Shown here in pieces: positions 27,932 through 37,589 of a stretch of 64,000 nucleotides of DNA (positions within the stretch are counted from its first letter, which is position 1; each line of letters begins with the position of its first letter). Under the pieces are notes generated by a model. That model saw only the letters and a list, made by a program, of their open reading frames with translations, was not told the origin of the DNA and did no database searches. The stretch comes from Paenibacillus sonchi (GTDB taxonomy: Bacteria; Bacillota; Bacilli; Paenibacillales; Paenibacillaceae), in assembly GCF_016772475.1 (NCBI RefSeq), contig NZ_CP068595.1, positions 3,286,001 to 3,350,000 of the forward strand, given 5' to 3'. The translations under genes were made by a program, and so were the position numbers.

Positions 27932-30160
27932 TTGACGGTGGATACGAATCAAGCGGGTCCTGCGGCTGAAGAAGCGCTGGCCCGTCAGGAGCAGGAAACG
28001 ATTACGCAGGCGATTGCCAAGGAGCTTGGCATCAGCGTGAAGCAGGTACGGACTACGGTAGGGCTGCTGGATGAGGGGAATACGATTCCTTTTATCGCCC
28101 GGTACCGCAAGGAAATGACCGGGGAGCTGGACGAGAATGTCCTGCGCGATATTGAAGAACGGCTCAGCTATTTGCGCAATCTCGGGGACCGGAAAAAGGA
28201 TGTGCTCCGCAGCATTGAAGAGCAGGGCAAGCTGACAAAGGAGCTGCAGGAGCAGATTCTGAAGGCGGTGAAGCTGCAGGAAGTGGAGGATCTGTACCGC
28301 CCGTTCCGCCAGAAGCGTAAGACGCGCGCCAGTGCCGCCAAGGAGAAGGGGCTGGAGCCGTTGGCAGACTGGGTAATGGAGCAGCGCCGCCAAGGCCAGC
28401 CGCTTGAGGAGGCTGCAAAGTATATAGATGCCGACAAAGGCGTAGAGAGCGCAGAGCTTGCTCTTCAGGGTGCGATGGACATCATCGCGGAGAACATTGC
28501 CGATGATCCTGCCGTCCGCTCTTGGGTCCGCCAGTATACAGCGAGTCAAGGCATACTGGTCTCGGAAGCCAAGGACGCGGAGCAGGAGAGTGTCTACGAG
28601 AACTATTACAATTACCGTGAACCGGTACATAAAATGCCGCCGCACCGCATCCTCGCCATCAACCGCGGCGAACGGGAGAATGTGCTGAAGGTCGGCATAG
28701 AAGTGACTGCCGACAAGATTCATGCCTTTATTCTGCGGAAGCTGGTGAAGGGGCCTTCCCCGGTCAAAGAACTGCTGGAAGCAGTGACCGAGGATGCCTA
28801 CAAACGGCTGATCGCGCCTTCCGTGGAGCGCGAGGTACGCGGGGAGATGACGGAAAAGGGAGAAACGCAAGCGATTTCCATCTTCTCCGGAAATCTGCGC
28901 AGCCTGCTGCTGCAGCCGCCGGTGAAGGGGCGGAACGTGCTTGGCGTCGACCCGGCCTACCGCACCGGCTGCAAGCTGGCCGTGGTGGACGACACCGGCA
29001 AGCTGCTGGAGGTGGCGGTCACCTATCCGACGCCGCCGAACAACAAGAAGAAGGAGGCGGCGGCGAAGTTCAAAGAGCTGATTGCCAAATATGGCATCCA
29101 GCTCATTGTGATCGGCAACGGCACCGGCTCGCGGGAGACGGAGCAGTTCACCGCCGAGGTGATCGCAGAGATCGGCGATCCGGGGCTGGCGTACCTCATT
29201 GTCAATGAGGCCGGAGCCAGCGTGTATTCCGCCTCCAAGCTGGCGCAGGAGGAGTTCCCGGACCTCGATGTGGCGGAGCGCAGCGCCGCCTCCATCGCCC
29301 GCCGCGTGCAGGACCCGCTCGCGGAGCTGGTGAAGATCGACCCGAAGGCAATCGGGGTCGGGCAGTACCAGCATGACGTCTCCCAGAAGCATCTGGAGGA
29401 AAGTCTGAAAGGCGTCGTAGAGTCGGCGGTCAACCATGTCGGTGTCGATGTGAATACCGCCTCCGCCTCCCTGCTGTCCTATGTCGCGGGAGTCAATGCG
29501 ACCATCGCCAAAAATATAGTGAAGTTCCGCGAGGAGAACGGCAAGTTCACGACCCGGAAGCAGCTGCAGAAGGTGCCGCGCCTTGGCGCCAAATCCTACG
29601 AGCAGTGCATCGGCTTCCTGCGTATTCCCGGCGGCGACAACACGCTGGACCGTACGCCTATCCACCCGGAATCCTATCCGGTGGTGGACCGGCTGTTCCG
29701 TGAGCTGGGGCTGGATGTGGCCTCGCTCGGCAGCAAGGAAGTAGCCGAACAGCTTCAGGCGCAGGATGCCGCCGAGCTGGCGGTGAAGCTTGATGTCGGC
29801 GTGCCTACGCTGCGCGACATCCTGGAGAGCCTGCAGCGTCCGGGCCGCGATCCGCGCGAGGAGCTGCCGCCGCTGATCTTCCGCACGGATGTGCTGAAGA
29901 TCGAAGACCTGGTTCCCGGCATGGAAATGCAGGGAACTGTACGCAATGTGATCGATTTCGGCGCCTTCGTCGATATCGGCATCAAGAACGACGGGCTGGT
30001 GCATATTTCCCAGCTTAGCGGCAGCTACGTGAAGCATCCGATGGACGTTGTCTCCGTGGGAGACAATGTCACCGTATGGGTGATGGGCGTCGACCTCAAG
30101 AAAGGCCGGGTCAGCCTGACCATGCGTCCGCCGCGCGACAATAACGGAGGCGCGAAATAA
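27932..30160 (+). CDS. tex: Tex family S1 RNA-binding transcription accessory protein (YdcI)
   Basis: A 742-residue cytoplasmic protein with the full Tex layout: N-terminal helical region with T-I-P-F-I-A-R-Y-R-K-E, a YqgF/RNase-H-like domain starting at about residue 335 (G-V-D-P-A-Y-R-T-G-C-K), helix-hairpin-helix motifs near 500-570 (V-N-T-A-S, L-L-S-Y-V-A-G), and a C-terminal S1 domain (G-T-V-R-N-V-I-D-F-G-A-F-V-D). It binds nucleic acid and associates with transcription. The start is TTG at 27932, seven bases after AGAGGG. In Bacillus the gene lies beside cmpA and sprT, which here are 30 kb further on. Confidence 0.95.
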   Translation: MTVDTNQAGPAAEEALARQEQETITQAIAKELGISVKQVRTTVGLLDEGNTIPFIARYRKEMTGELDENVLRDIEERLSYLRNLGDRKKDVLRSIEEQGKLTKELQEQILKAVKLQEVEDLYRPFRQKRKTRASAAKEKGLEPLADWVMEQRRQGQPLEEAAKYIDADKGVESAELALQGAMDIIAENIADDPAVRSWVRQYTASQGILVSEAKDAEQESVYENYYNYREPVHKMPPHRILAINRGERENVLKVGIEVTADKIHAFILRKLVKGPSPVKELLEAVTEDAYKRLIAPSVEREVRGEMTEKGETQAISIFSGNLRSLLLQPPVKGRNVLGVDPAYRTGCKLAVVDDTGKLLEVAVTYPTPPNNKKKEAAAKFKELIAKYGIQLIVIGNGTGSRETEQFTAEVIAEIGDPGLAYLIVNEAGASVYSASKLAQEEFPDLDVAERSAASIARRVQDPLAELVKIDPKAIGVGQYQHDVSQKHLEESLKGVVESAVNHVGVDVNTASASLLSYVAGVNATIAKNIVKFREENGKFTTRKQLQKVPRLGAKSYEQCIGFLRIPGGDNTLDRTPIHPESYPVVDRLFRELGLDVASLGSKEVAEQLQAQDAAELAVKLDVGVPTLRDILESLQRPGRDPREELPPLIFRTDVLKIEDLVPGMEMQGTVRNVIDFGAFVDIGIKNDGLVHISQLSGSYVKHPMDVVSVGDNVTVWVMGVDLKKGRVSLTMRPPRDNNGGAK

Positions 30161-30173
30161 ATAAATTATCCCA

Positions 30174-30208
30174 CCACCTGCCCCGGAAGATGAGGCGGGT
30201 GGTTTTTT
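30174..30208 (+). terminator. Terminator after tex
   Basis: CCACCTGCC pairs with GGCGGGTGG around an 11-base loop and is followed by T6. Confidence 0.85.
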
Positions 30209-30342
30209 GGTTATTTAGGAAATTATGATTATTATAATTCCCCTTTTTGTGGATATGATTTGCCTAAAGTTGGGAATCAGTCGAAGTTGATCGCCATTTT
30301 CCGACATAACGACAAATAGCGCTTACGAAGAGATAGCTGAGT

Positions 30343-30396
30343 AGTGCTAATAGTGCTAATAGTGCTAATAGTGCTAATAGTGCTAATAGTGCTAGC
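30343..30396. repeat. 9-bp minisatellite (agtgctaat)n
   Basis: Five perfect tandem copies and one degenerate copy (agtgctagc) of a 9-bp unit lie in non-coding DNA. Confidence 0.9.
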
Positions 30397-30655
30397 AGGG
30401 CTATATAACTTGAACTTTAGTTTTGCATTGTGGGGTATGGTCGTCACTGCGGGGAATGTTTGGACTTCCAGCCGCTGTTGTCGTAAGAATTTCTTGGTTT
30501 GAACCGCCTTTAGCGGTTGAAATCTGGTGACTGATTATGCTTCCGAAGCGAGCTTTCCTACGGAAAGCTTTCAGGCGGACGCATCCGCTCTTCCAGTTCC
30601 AAACTTCCCCTCCGCACTTCTTTCCTTTTATGAATTCTTTAAGTTCAACTTATAT
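30397..30655. other. Gene-free stretch before the IS region
   Basis: No ORF with a ribosome binding site is seen. It contains small palindromes such as gaaagct/agctttc near 30550-30575 but nothing I can name. Confidence 0.4.
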
Positions 30656-30729
30656 AGTTGGAAAAAGGGAACTTAATTCTCCCCAAAATCAACAATTGTA
30701 GGATTTAAGTGGAAAAAGGGAACTTAGTT
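30656..30729. repeat. Left pair of 23-bp intergenic repeats (GGAAAAAGGG type)
   Basis: Copies at 30656-30678 and 30707-30729 share GTTGGAAAAAGGG/AAGTGGAAAAAGGG followed by aactta(a/g)tt. Inverted partners lie on the far side of the IS at 32185-32207 and 32236-32258. Confidence 0.8.
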
Positions 30730-30743
30730 GGGTCACTTTACCT

Positions 30744-32172
30744 CAGTGAGGGATGGCGTAAAATAAGTTGTGTACCAAGATTTGGGGCCTAGTAGGCAAC
30801 AAAAAAGTAGGGTATTCTCGGGATTACGACACCACCAAGAAAGGAACCCTACTCAATGACTATTGTACCCGAAAATATGCTGAATAATCTATTTGAAAAT
30901 CTTGTTACTCAATTTGTGAAAGAGAACTTAGAGTCCATCATGCGAGCAGAAATCCAAGAATTCATGGCTACGGAAGAGTCCGGTCCAAGCAACAGTCGCA
31001 ATGGATATTACCCGCGCAATCTGCACACGAAATACGGAAATGTGGAGAATCTTAAGGTTCCTCGTGACCGTCAGGCTCTGTTCCAGACGCAACTGTTTGA
31101 GCCCTACCAACGGCGGGACGGTTGGTTAGAAGAGGCCGTCATTCAGATGTACAAAAGCGGAATGGGGACACGGGATGTGGCCCGGTTCATTGAAAGTATG
31201 TTCGGCAGTCACTATTCTCCCACGACGGTCAGCAACATTACGGCAACCGTCCTCGAAGACATTCACCAGTGGCAGAAGCGCCCTCTGCAAAAGCGTTATT
31301 CCGTCATCTATCTGGACGGATTATACGTCAAACTCAAACGTGGCACCGTCGGCGGAGAAGTGGTTTATTTCGCGATGGGCATTGACGAGGAAGGCCACCG
31401 ACAAATCCTCGGGTTTTATGTGGGGGGCCAAGAAAGCGCCAATGGCTGGCGGGAGGTCCTGAAGGATCTTTACGACCGCGGAGCGCAGGAGGTCTTGCTC
31501 GGCGTGTTTGACGGACTCCCCGGCCTGGATGGAGCGTTCCGCGAAACGTATCCGAAGGCAGACGTACAGCACTGTGTGGTTCACAAGATTCGGTCGACCT
31601 TTCCCAAAATACGGGTGCAGCACAAAACCGAAGTCATTGAAGATCTAAAGACGATCTACACCTCAGCCGATGAGGATGTGGCCCGGGCTGCATTCGATAC
31701 CGTGAAGGCCAAATGGGGCAAGCTCTACCCGAAAGAGATGCAGTCATGGGAAGAGCAATTAGCGACCTTACTGACGTTCTACAAGTATCCAGCGCTCATT
31801 AAGGAAGCCATCTACACGTCCAATCCCATTGAACGAATGAATAAGGAAATTCGGAAGCGCCTCAAACCCATGAACAGCCTCACCAATATGGATGCGGCAG
31901 AGAAGATTGTCTATCTGGATGTCGTGGAGTATAACGAGCGCTTTGGCGAACGAGTGATTCGCGGTTTTGGGGATCTAGAGGTAAAGAAGAAACTGAATGA
32001 GATGTTTGAGGCACGATATCCTGCCCAGGAATTGCAGGAAAAGTAGCCCATTCTCTCGTTCTTGGGGGTGGGGATTCCCCCACCCCCAAGAACATCCCTA
32101 CCACCTAAAACGAATACTCGAGAAGATACTCTACGCTTCTTACACAAACTTCTTGACGCTACCCAGTGAGGG
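30744..32172 (+). mobile_element. IS256-family insertion sequence with 9-bp target duplication
   Basis: The element runs from about 30753 to 32163. Imperfect terminal inverted repeats are visible: the left end atggcgtaaaataagttgtg and the complement of the right end (…tagcgtcaagaagtttgtg…) match at most positions. CAGTGAGGG is present on both sides (30744-30752 and 32164-32172), which fits the 8-9 bp duplication made by IS256 relatives. One intact transposase gene is inside. The clean duplication suggests a fairly recent insertion. After the transposase stop there is a strong hairpin, tgggggt/acccccc type, at 32063-32092. Confidence 0.85.
30856..32046 (+). CDS. IS256 family (Mutator-type) transposase
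   Basis: A 396-residue DDE transposase of full length. The catalytic residues appear in Y-L-D-G-L-Y-V (first Asp), G-V-F-D-G-L-P-G-L-D (second Asp) and N-P-I-E-R-M-N-K-E (Glu), and the conserved Q-H-C-V-V-H-K-I-R segment lies between. It excises and inserts the surrounding element through a circular intermediate in this family. An AAGGAA site lies before the ATG. No frameshift is seen, so it may be active. Confidence 0.95.
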   Translation: MTIVPENMLNNLFENLVTQFVKENLESIMRAEIQEFMATEESGPSNSRNGYYPRNLHTKYGNVENLKVPRDRQALFQTQLFEPYQRRDGWLEEAVIQMYKSGMGTRDVARFIESMFGSHYSPTTVSNITATVLEDIHQWQKRPLQKRYSVIYLDGLYVKLKRGTVGGEVVYFAMGIDEEGHRQILGFYVGGQESANGWREVLKDLYDRGAQEVLLGVFDGLPGLDGAFRETYPKADVQHCVVHKIRSTFPKIRVQHKTEVIEDLKTIYTSADEDVARAAFDTVKAKWGKLYPKEMQSWEEQLATLLTFYKYPALIKEAIYTSNPIERMNKEIRKRLKPMNSLTNMDAAEKIVYLDVVEYNERFGERVIRGFGDLEVKKKLNEMFEARYPAQELQEK

Positions 32173-32184
32173 CGAAATGAGCTG

Positions 32185-32258
32185 AATTAGTTATCCTTTT
32201 TCCACTTAGCTTGCGGAGAATAGGGGGCACGGGCAAATTAGTTATCTTTTTTCCACTT
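32185..32258. repeat. Right pair of 23-bp intergenic repeats (inverted)
   Basis: Copies at 32185-32207 and 32236-32258 read aattagttatc(c/t)ttttttccactt-like and are reverse complements of the left pair. With the IS removed, the inner pair would form a palindrome of about 80 bp with its centre at the IS insertion point. Confidence 0.8.
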
Positions 32259-32264
32259 GGAATG

Positions 32265-32672
32265 CCGAAGGATTCGTAAAGGGTTCTCCAGGCAACGCTA
32301 AACTGAAATTATAAACGGCTGCATTGTCCAGTGAAGGACGGTACAGCCGTGTTTTGTTCAACAGGAAATTATACAAAACCCCAAAAATCCGAATCTCTTG
32401 GGAGCTTCAGATGACCAGTTGCAAGGGGATAGGAGAAGTCAGGACCGTACGTAGAGTAACGCGGACAGAGAAGGCGCCACTCTCGCTACCCGTTAGAATA
32501 ACCTTTTTCCGGCGAAATCCACGGACAACGGAGGCGTCCTCCCGGAAACTACTACAGCATGCACGGGGCTCGAGGGGAAGTCTGCCGGGGTATTGTACTA
32601 AATAGTTATAACTATTTTTCATCTTTCTGTCCTCTAACCTCCATGTTATGATTTGGAAAAAATACGAGACAG
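32265..32672. other. Gene-free stretch between IS region and GNAT gene
   Basis: About 400 bases without a supported gene. A hairpin ACGGCTG/CAGCCGT at about 32314-32350 followed by tgttttgtt looks like a terminator. Confidence 0.45.
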
Positions 32673-32684
32673 GTGGGTAAGCTA

Positions 32685-33596
32685 TTGAATGAAACCGTAA
32701 TTCGGAATTTTAGGCAGGAAGATATGGCAGCGCTGGGTGAATTTTATCAGGCGGTGACGGCAAGCGGTCCTGTGATCTTTTGGTGGGTGGGCGAAGAAGA
32801 GAATTATGAAAATGTGTTTTGCGCTTTTGAAGGAAATCAGATGGTAGCCAAAGGCCAGGTTGGGGTATTCAATATCATTCCAACTGAAGGTGCGGCGGAG
32901 AATAAGCATAAGATCTTTATCAATTTGAAGGTTGTGCCGGGCAGGGAAGAGGATGTGGAACTGCTGAATGGTGTGTATGAGCGTCTGCTGGCGCGGGCAG
33001 TTGCTGTGAAGGAGACGCTGCCGGAGGGTCACGGCACATTATTGTGTGTGGGGAATTATTCGACCGAAACGGGGTATCACCGTTATTTTCAGGAGCAGCA
33101 GGGCTATCAGTATTTACATAGTCTGTATAGCCTGCAACGTGACTTGACACAGCCCGTTGTGGAAATGCCGCTTACGGAAGGACTGGACTGGATACACTGG
33201 GGGATGGAGACCCGTGAAGAGCAGAACCAGTACATGAAACTGGAATCAGAGGTGTGGCCGGATGCACCGATTGGAGCGGAGCGGCTTGCTGAATATCGCG
33301 CCCATCCGCTGTGGACCGCCATTATTGCCCGGGAAGCAGGGACGATGGTCGCCAGTGTGATGGTATGGCAGGAGGACGCGGGTGGCGTTATCGAGGATGT
33401 GTTCGTCAGGGAATCCTGGAGAAGACGCGGCATTGCCCGTTTTCTGCTGGCTGAAGCCCTGAAATATTTGCAGGGGCACGGGCTTGAAACCGCCTCACTG
33501 ATAACAGAAACCGGCAACCACTCCGCCCAGGCCCTGTATCAATCGGTTGGTTTTCACATTGAAAGCGAAGAAACCAGATACTATATAGAGCTGTAG
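32685..33596 (+). CDS. GNAT family N-acetyltransferase
   Basis: A 303-residue protein. The C-terminal 130 residues carry the acetyl-CoA-binding motif V-R-E-S-W-R-R-R-G-I-A-R-F-L-L and A-L-Y-Q-S-V-G-F. The N-terminal half looks like a second, degenerate GNAT fold. A TTG start at 32685 lies eight bases after AGGTGG; the GTG at 32673 is part of that site. The substrate is unknown. The gene stands alone with its own terminator. Confidence 0.8.
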   Translation: MNETVIRNFRQEDMAALGEFYQAVTASGPVIFWWVGEEENYENVFCAFEGNQMVAKGQVGVFNIIPTEGAAENKHKIFINLKVVPGREEDVELLNGVYERLLARAVAVKETLPEGHGTLLCVGNYSTETGYHRYFQEQQGYQYLHSLYSLQRDLTQPVVEMPLTEGLDWIHWGMETREEQNQYMKLESEVWPDAPIGAERLAEYRAHPLWTAIIAREAGTMVASVMVWQEDAGGVIEDVFVRESWRRRGIARFLLAEALKYLQGHGLETASLITETGNHSAQALYQSVGFHIESEETRYYIEL

Positions 33597-33649
33597 AACT
33601 CTGCAAAAAGCGGCACTGCTTAGTCTATGATGACCACACAACAGAATGC

Positions 33650-33695
33650 AACCTCCCGATAATCCCGGCCTGTGGCTGAACGATCGGGAGGTTTT
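33650..33695 (+). terminator. Terminator after the GNAT gene
   Basis: AACCTCCCGAT pairs with ATCGGGAGGTT around a 21-base loop, followed by tttcc. Confidence 0.75.
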
Positions 33696-33801
33696 CCTTT
33701 GGTCAACTGCACAATACATTTCGTCCGAACATCAATATTATTTAATGAGGCCAGCCTTTATACTGAAAGCGTGTTCAACAAGAGTTATAGGGGGCTGTAC
33801 A

Positions 33802-35096
33802 ATGGAAGGATTAACAATAGGCTGGTATGGGGCACTTGCGGGACTGGCGCTCGCGATTATTCTGATCCTGAGAAAGCTGAATCCGGTTTACTCCTTATTT
33901 CTGGGGGCTATCGCAGGTGCGCTGATTGGCGGGGCCAATCTGGAGCAGACGGTCAGTGTACTTGTAAGCGGTACGCAAAGTGTCATGGGTACGGTTCTGC
34001 GCGTGCTTGCCGCCGGTGTATTGGCAGGGGTGATGATGGAATCGGGAGCGGCCGAAACGATTGCCCAGGCCATCGTGAAGAAATTCGGCGGGAGCAAAGC
34101 CATTCTGGCGCTGGCGCTGGCTACGATGATAATTACAGCGGTAGGGGTATTTATCCCCGTGGCCGTACTGATAGTGGCACCGATTGCTTTATCTGTAGGC
34201 AATAAAATGGGAATCTCCAAAATGGCGCTGCTGCTCGCACTCTCCGGCGGCGGAAAAGCAGGGAACATCATCTCACCCAATCCGAATACGATTGCCGCTG
34301 CGCGGGGGTTCGACCTGGATCTAAGCCACGTAATGCTGGCCGGCTTCATTCCGGCAGTCTGCGGCTTAATTGTAACCGTTATCGTAGCTTCTCTTTTGAA
34401 AAATAAAGGTGTAAGGGTGCTGGACGGGGAAGCAGTGTACAACGAAATTGACACCTCCAAATATCCGCCGCTCGGCAAGGCAATCGTGGCACCGCTTGTT
34501 GCGGTCATTCTGCTGATGATCAATCCGATCGGTTCGCTCACGGGCATCGATGCTCTTTCCCGAATTAAAGTTGATGCCTTGTACATTCTGCCGGTTGCCG
34601 GAATTATTGGCCTCCTGGCCATGGGCCAGGGAAACAAAATTTTGGCCTTTACTTCATCCGGCCTCAATAAAATGACGGCAACGGTGCTGATTCTGATCGG
34701 TGCCGGGGGATTGCCGGACTCATTGCCGCTTCCGACTTGTCCGTGCAGATCGTCAGCCTGATCCAGGCGGCGGGGATTTCGGGAACTTTCCTGGCACCGA
34801 TCTCCGGTATTCTGATGGCGGCCGCTACCGGCTCTACCTCGACGGGGGTTATCCTGGCGACGGGTTCGTTTGGGCAAGCGATTTTGAATATGGGCACGGC
34901 GCCGCTGGCCGCAGCGGTCATGGTGCATACCGGAGCCACTGTCATCGACTCCCTGCCGCAGGGCAATTACTTCCATGTCACAGCGGACAGCATGAAAATG
35001 TCGATTAAGCAGCGGATGGGGCTCATTCCCTATGAAGCGGTGGTTGGCGGGACGATGGCGGTTGCGGCGACGGTCATTTACGGGTTTTTGTTATAG
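33802..35096 (+). pseudogene. GntP family permease (probable glycerate/gluconate uptake), frameshifted
   Basis: A transporter of about 431 residues starting M-E-G-L-T-I-G-W-Y-G after AGGGGG. It has about 12 membrane segments with the GntP signature region S-G-G-G-K-A-G-N-I-I-S-P-N-P-N-T. In the G5 run at 34705-34709 the frame breaks. One more G gives G-A-G-G-I-A-G-L-I-A-A-S-D-L-S and joins the downstream frame to 35096. It lies 35 bp before a glycerate kinase gene, so D-glycerate is the likely substrate. The kinase carries the same kind of break, so one explanation (error or decay) may cover both. Confidence 0.8.
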
Positions 35097-35131
35097 AGTA
35101 CAGGCATTAATATATGGTATGGGGTGAGAAA

Positions 35132-36279
35132 ATGGTAGAAAAAGAAAAAACATTCGTACTGGCGCCGGATTCCTTCAAAGAGAGCATGACTGCCAAAGAA
35201 GTCTGCATTGCCATGGAAAAGGGGCTGCGGAAGGTCTATCCGGCTGCCCATTATATTCATGTGCCGATGGCTGACGGCGGGGAAGGAACTGTACAGTCCC
35301 TGGTTGATGCTTCGGGCGGGAAAATTCATTATAAAGAGGTGAACGGACCGCTTGGGCAAAAGGTTACGGCGAAATACGGCATTCTTGGCGGCGGACAGAC
35401 TGCGGCGATTGAGATGGCTTCCGCGAGCGGCATCCATCTGGTGCCGAAGGAAACCCGGAACCCCTTGATCACAACCACTTACGGCACCGGAGAGTTGATC
35501 CGGGAGTGCCTGGACCGGGGCATCCGCAAAATCATCATCGGCATCGGCGGCAGCGCGACGAATGACGGGGAGTCGGCATGGCCGAGGCGCTCGGGGCCCG
35601 GTTCCTGGATGAGTCGGGAGCGGAACTTCCCCGGGGCGGCGGCAGTCTGGACAGACTGGCAAGCATAGATATTTCTGCGCTGGACGAACGCCTGCAGCAT
35701 GTTCAAATGATTGTTGCCTGCGATGTGACGAATCCGCTGTGCGGGGAGCAGGGGGCTTCCCGGGTATTTGGCCCCCAAAAGGGAGCTACGCCGGAAATGG
35801 TGCAAAAACTTGATGCGAATCTTGCCCATTATGCGGCGGTCGTGAAGCAGCAGCTTCACAAGGATGTGCGTGATCTGCCCGGCGCGGGTGCTGCCGGAGG
35901 GTTAGGCGCAGGGCTGCTGGTCTTCACCCAGGCTGTGCTGCAGAAGGGAATTGAGATTGTTATTGAATATACCGGCCTGAAGGAAAAGCTGGCTGGCGCC
36001 GATGTGGTGTTCACAGGCGAAGGCGGCATTGATTTTCAGACGAAGTTCGGGAAAACTCCCTACGGTGTCGCCCGTGCAGCCAAAGCCGGCGGACAAAAGG
36101 TCATCGCTGTCGCCGGTTACATCGGCGAGGGCATAGATGCCCTGTATGAGGAGGGCTTCACGGCAATCTTCGGCATTGTTCCCGGGGCCTCCGGCCTGGA
36201 GAAGCTGCTGGCCGAGGGGCCGCAGAACGTCGAGCGGACCTGTGAGAATATCGCGAGAATTCTGAAGCTAAGCGAATAG
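35132..36279 (+). pseudogene. glxK: Glycerate kinase (GarK/GlxK type), frameshifted
   Basis: An enzyme of about 382 residues that phosphorylates D-glycerate. The N-terminus has A-P-D-S-F-K-E-S-M-T-A and P-M-A-D-G-G-E-G-T, both diagnostic of the family. The frame breaks at the G4 run 35567-35570. With one more G it reads G-S-A-T-N-D-G-G-V-G-M-A-E-A-L-G and continues to the normal end with G-A-A-G-G-L-G-A-G and F-T-G-E-G-G-I-D. GGGGTGA precedes the ATG at 35132. It forms a unit with the GntP permease, and a CdaR-type regulator follows convergently. Confidence 0.82.
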
Positions 36280-36285
36280 CATAGA

Positions 36286-36323
36286 AAAACAGCGGCCCTG
36301 GAGTGTTCTCTTCAGGGCCGCTT
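36286..36323. terminator. Bidirectional terminator
   Basis: AGCGGCCCTG pairs with CAGGGCCGCT between the convergent kinase and regulator genes, with A and T runs nearby. Confidence 0.7.
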
Positions 36324-36339
36324 ATCGTGTGAAGCAGCA

Positions 36340-37365
36340 CTACTTGTAGAGCGCCAGCAGACCGTGCGTGAGCTCGAACAGCTGGAGCAGATTGCGCGGA
36401 TCTTTTCCGGTCAGGGCCTGAATCCGTTTCAGGCGGTATTGCAGCGTGTTGCGGTGGATATTCAAGTCATCGGCGGTATGGGAGACGCTGCAATTATGGT
36501 TAATGAAGCTTCGAAGCGTCTCAATCATATCTACGGCATCCTCCAGCTTGGCGGCGGTGTTCAGCGGGGCCAAGGAAGCGTGGCTCAGCTTCACCAGAAA
36601 TTCCACGTTTTCAAAAGCGATGACCTGTGCAGCAGGCTTCAGCGCCAGCAGAATATTCATCGCGGATCTGGCCTGGCGGTAGCTTTCGGCTATGCTCGCT
36701 TCCTGCTTGCCGGCGGCGATCAGCGCTTGGGGCTGGCCCCGCAAAAGCTCGCGGATCAGCGGCCTTGGATCGCCTGACTCCTGTAAAATAAGCAGCTGCG
36801 TCTCTTCATCCATAGCAAATGAAGGGTAGCGCAGCAGCAGCTTGTCCGGGTCTGCTTCGGCATTGAAATGCTTGATGTACAGCACCACGGTTTTCAGCAG
36901 CAGGTCGATTTGATACGGCGCTGCTTCTTTCCTCAGCTTTTGGGAATAGGCTCCCTGATGATTCAGCAGCAGTTCAAGGAAGGCTTTTTTGCGATTCGCT
37001 TCATGGGCCAGAGTCTCCAAGCTGTTGCGCTGCTCAATTAACAGGGATACGGTAGTTCTGACAATATTGCAAAAAGGGCGGACCTCATCCGGATTACCTG
37101 AGATGCCGATTACTCCTACGCGGGTATGACCAATTACAATCGGTTCATTGGTGCCTTTTTTCTCAAAACGGCTGTCCTCCCAGACCTCAACCATTCTCCC
37201 GGTGGACAGCGCCTGGACCGCTCCCTGATGCACCGTGCCGATCCGTTCCCTTCGGCCGCTGCCGATAATAATCCCGTCTGCGTTCATGATATTAATATTG
37301 TATGGGATGTCCGTCATCATTTTATCCACGATCTCCTGGGCCTGATTCTCGGAAAGCTGGAACAA
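36340..37365 (-). CDS. CdaR family (sugar diacid recognition) transcriptional regulator
   Basis: A 341-residue regulator. The N-terminal sugar-diacid-recognition domain (L-S-E-N-Q-A-Q-E-I-V-D-K-M-M, I-G-T-V-H-Q-G-A) and the C-terminal PucR-type helix-turn-helix (L-N-I-H-R-N-T-L-Q-Y-R-L-K-R-I) match CdaR, which activates glycerate/glucarate genes in response to the substrate. The start is a TTG at 37365, seven bases after AAGGAGG; the TTG at 37386 lies before that site. Its neighbours, a glycerate kinase and GntP permease, fit this role. Confidence 0.88.
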   Translation of the reverse strand: MFQLSENQAQEIVDKMMTDIPYNINIMNADGIIIGSGRRERIGTVHQGAVQALSTGRMVEVWEDSRFEKKGTNEPIVIGHTRVGVIGISGNPDEVRPFCNIVRTTVSLLIEQRNSLETLAHEANRKKAFLELLLNHQGAYSQKLRKEAAPYQIDLLLKTVVLYIKHFNAEADPDKLLLRYPSFAMDEETQLLILQESGDPRPLIRELLRGQPQALIAAGKQEASIAESYRQARSAMNILLALKPAAQVIAFENVEFLVKLSHASLAPLNTAAKLEDAVDMIETLRSFINHNCSVSHTADDLNIHRNTLQYRLKRIQALTGKDPRNLLQLFELTHGLLALYK

Positions 37366-37589
37366 ATCCACATCCTCCTTCGTCAAATGGGTAGATAACG
37401 GTTAGGGCCTTGCGGCTGATCCGTTACATTGAAGTTGTTGTGCATCTGAACAAAAGTATAGCGGTTTTTAATGCTGTTGTCAGGGGCACTTGTCTGGTTC
37501 GGGTAAATCTGGTTTATGTGCAACATTAATCCAGCTGCGGACGTCTAAATACAGAGAGAGAGAAACAGCAGCATAAGGAGGGATTTTCA

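Noticed and set aside
27929..30037. A 702-residue minus-strand ORF opposite tex
   Set aside because: The plus strand encodes a complete Tex protein with all domains; the minus frame has Leu/His/Gln-rich noise, no domain and no start signal.
32324..32605. A 93-codon plus-strand ORF between the IS and the GNAT gene
   Set aside because: No ribosome binding site, arginine-rich composition without pattern, and it spans a terminator-like hairpin.
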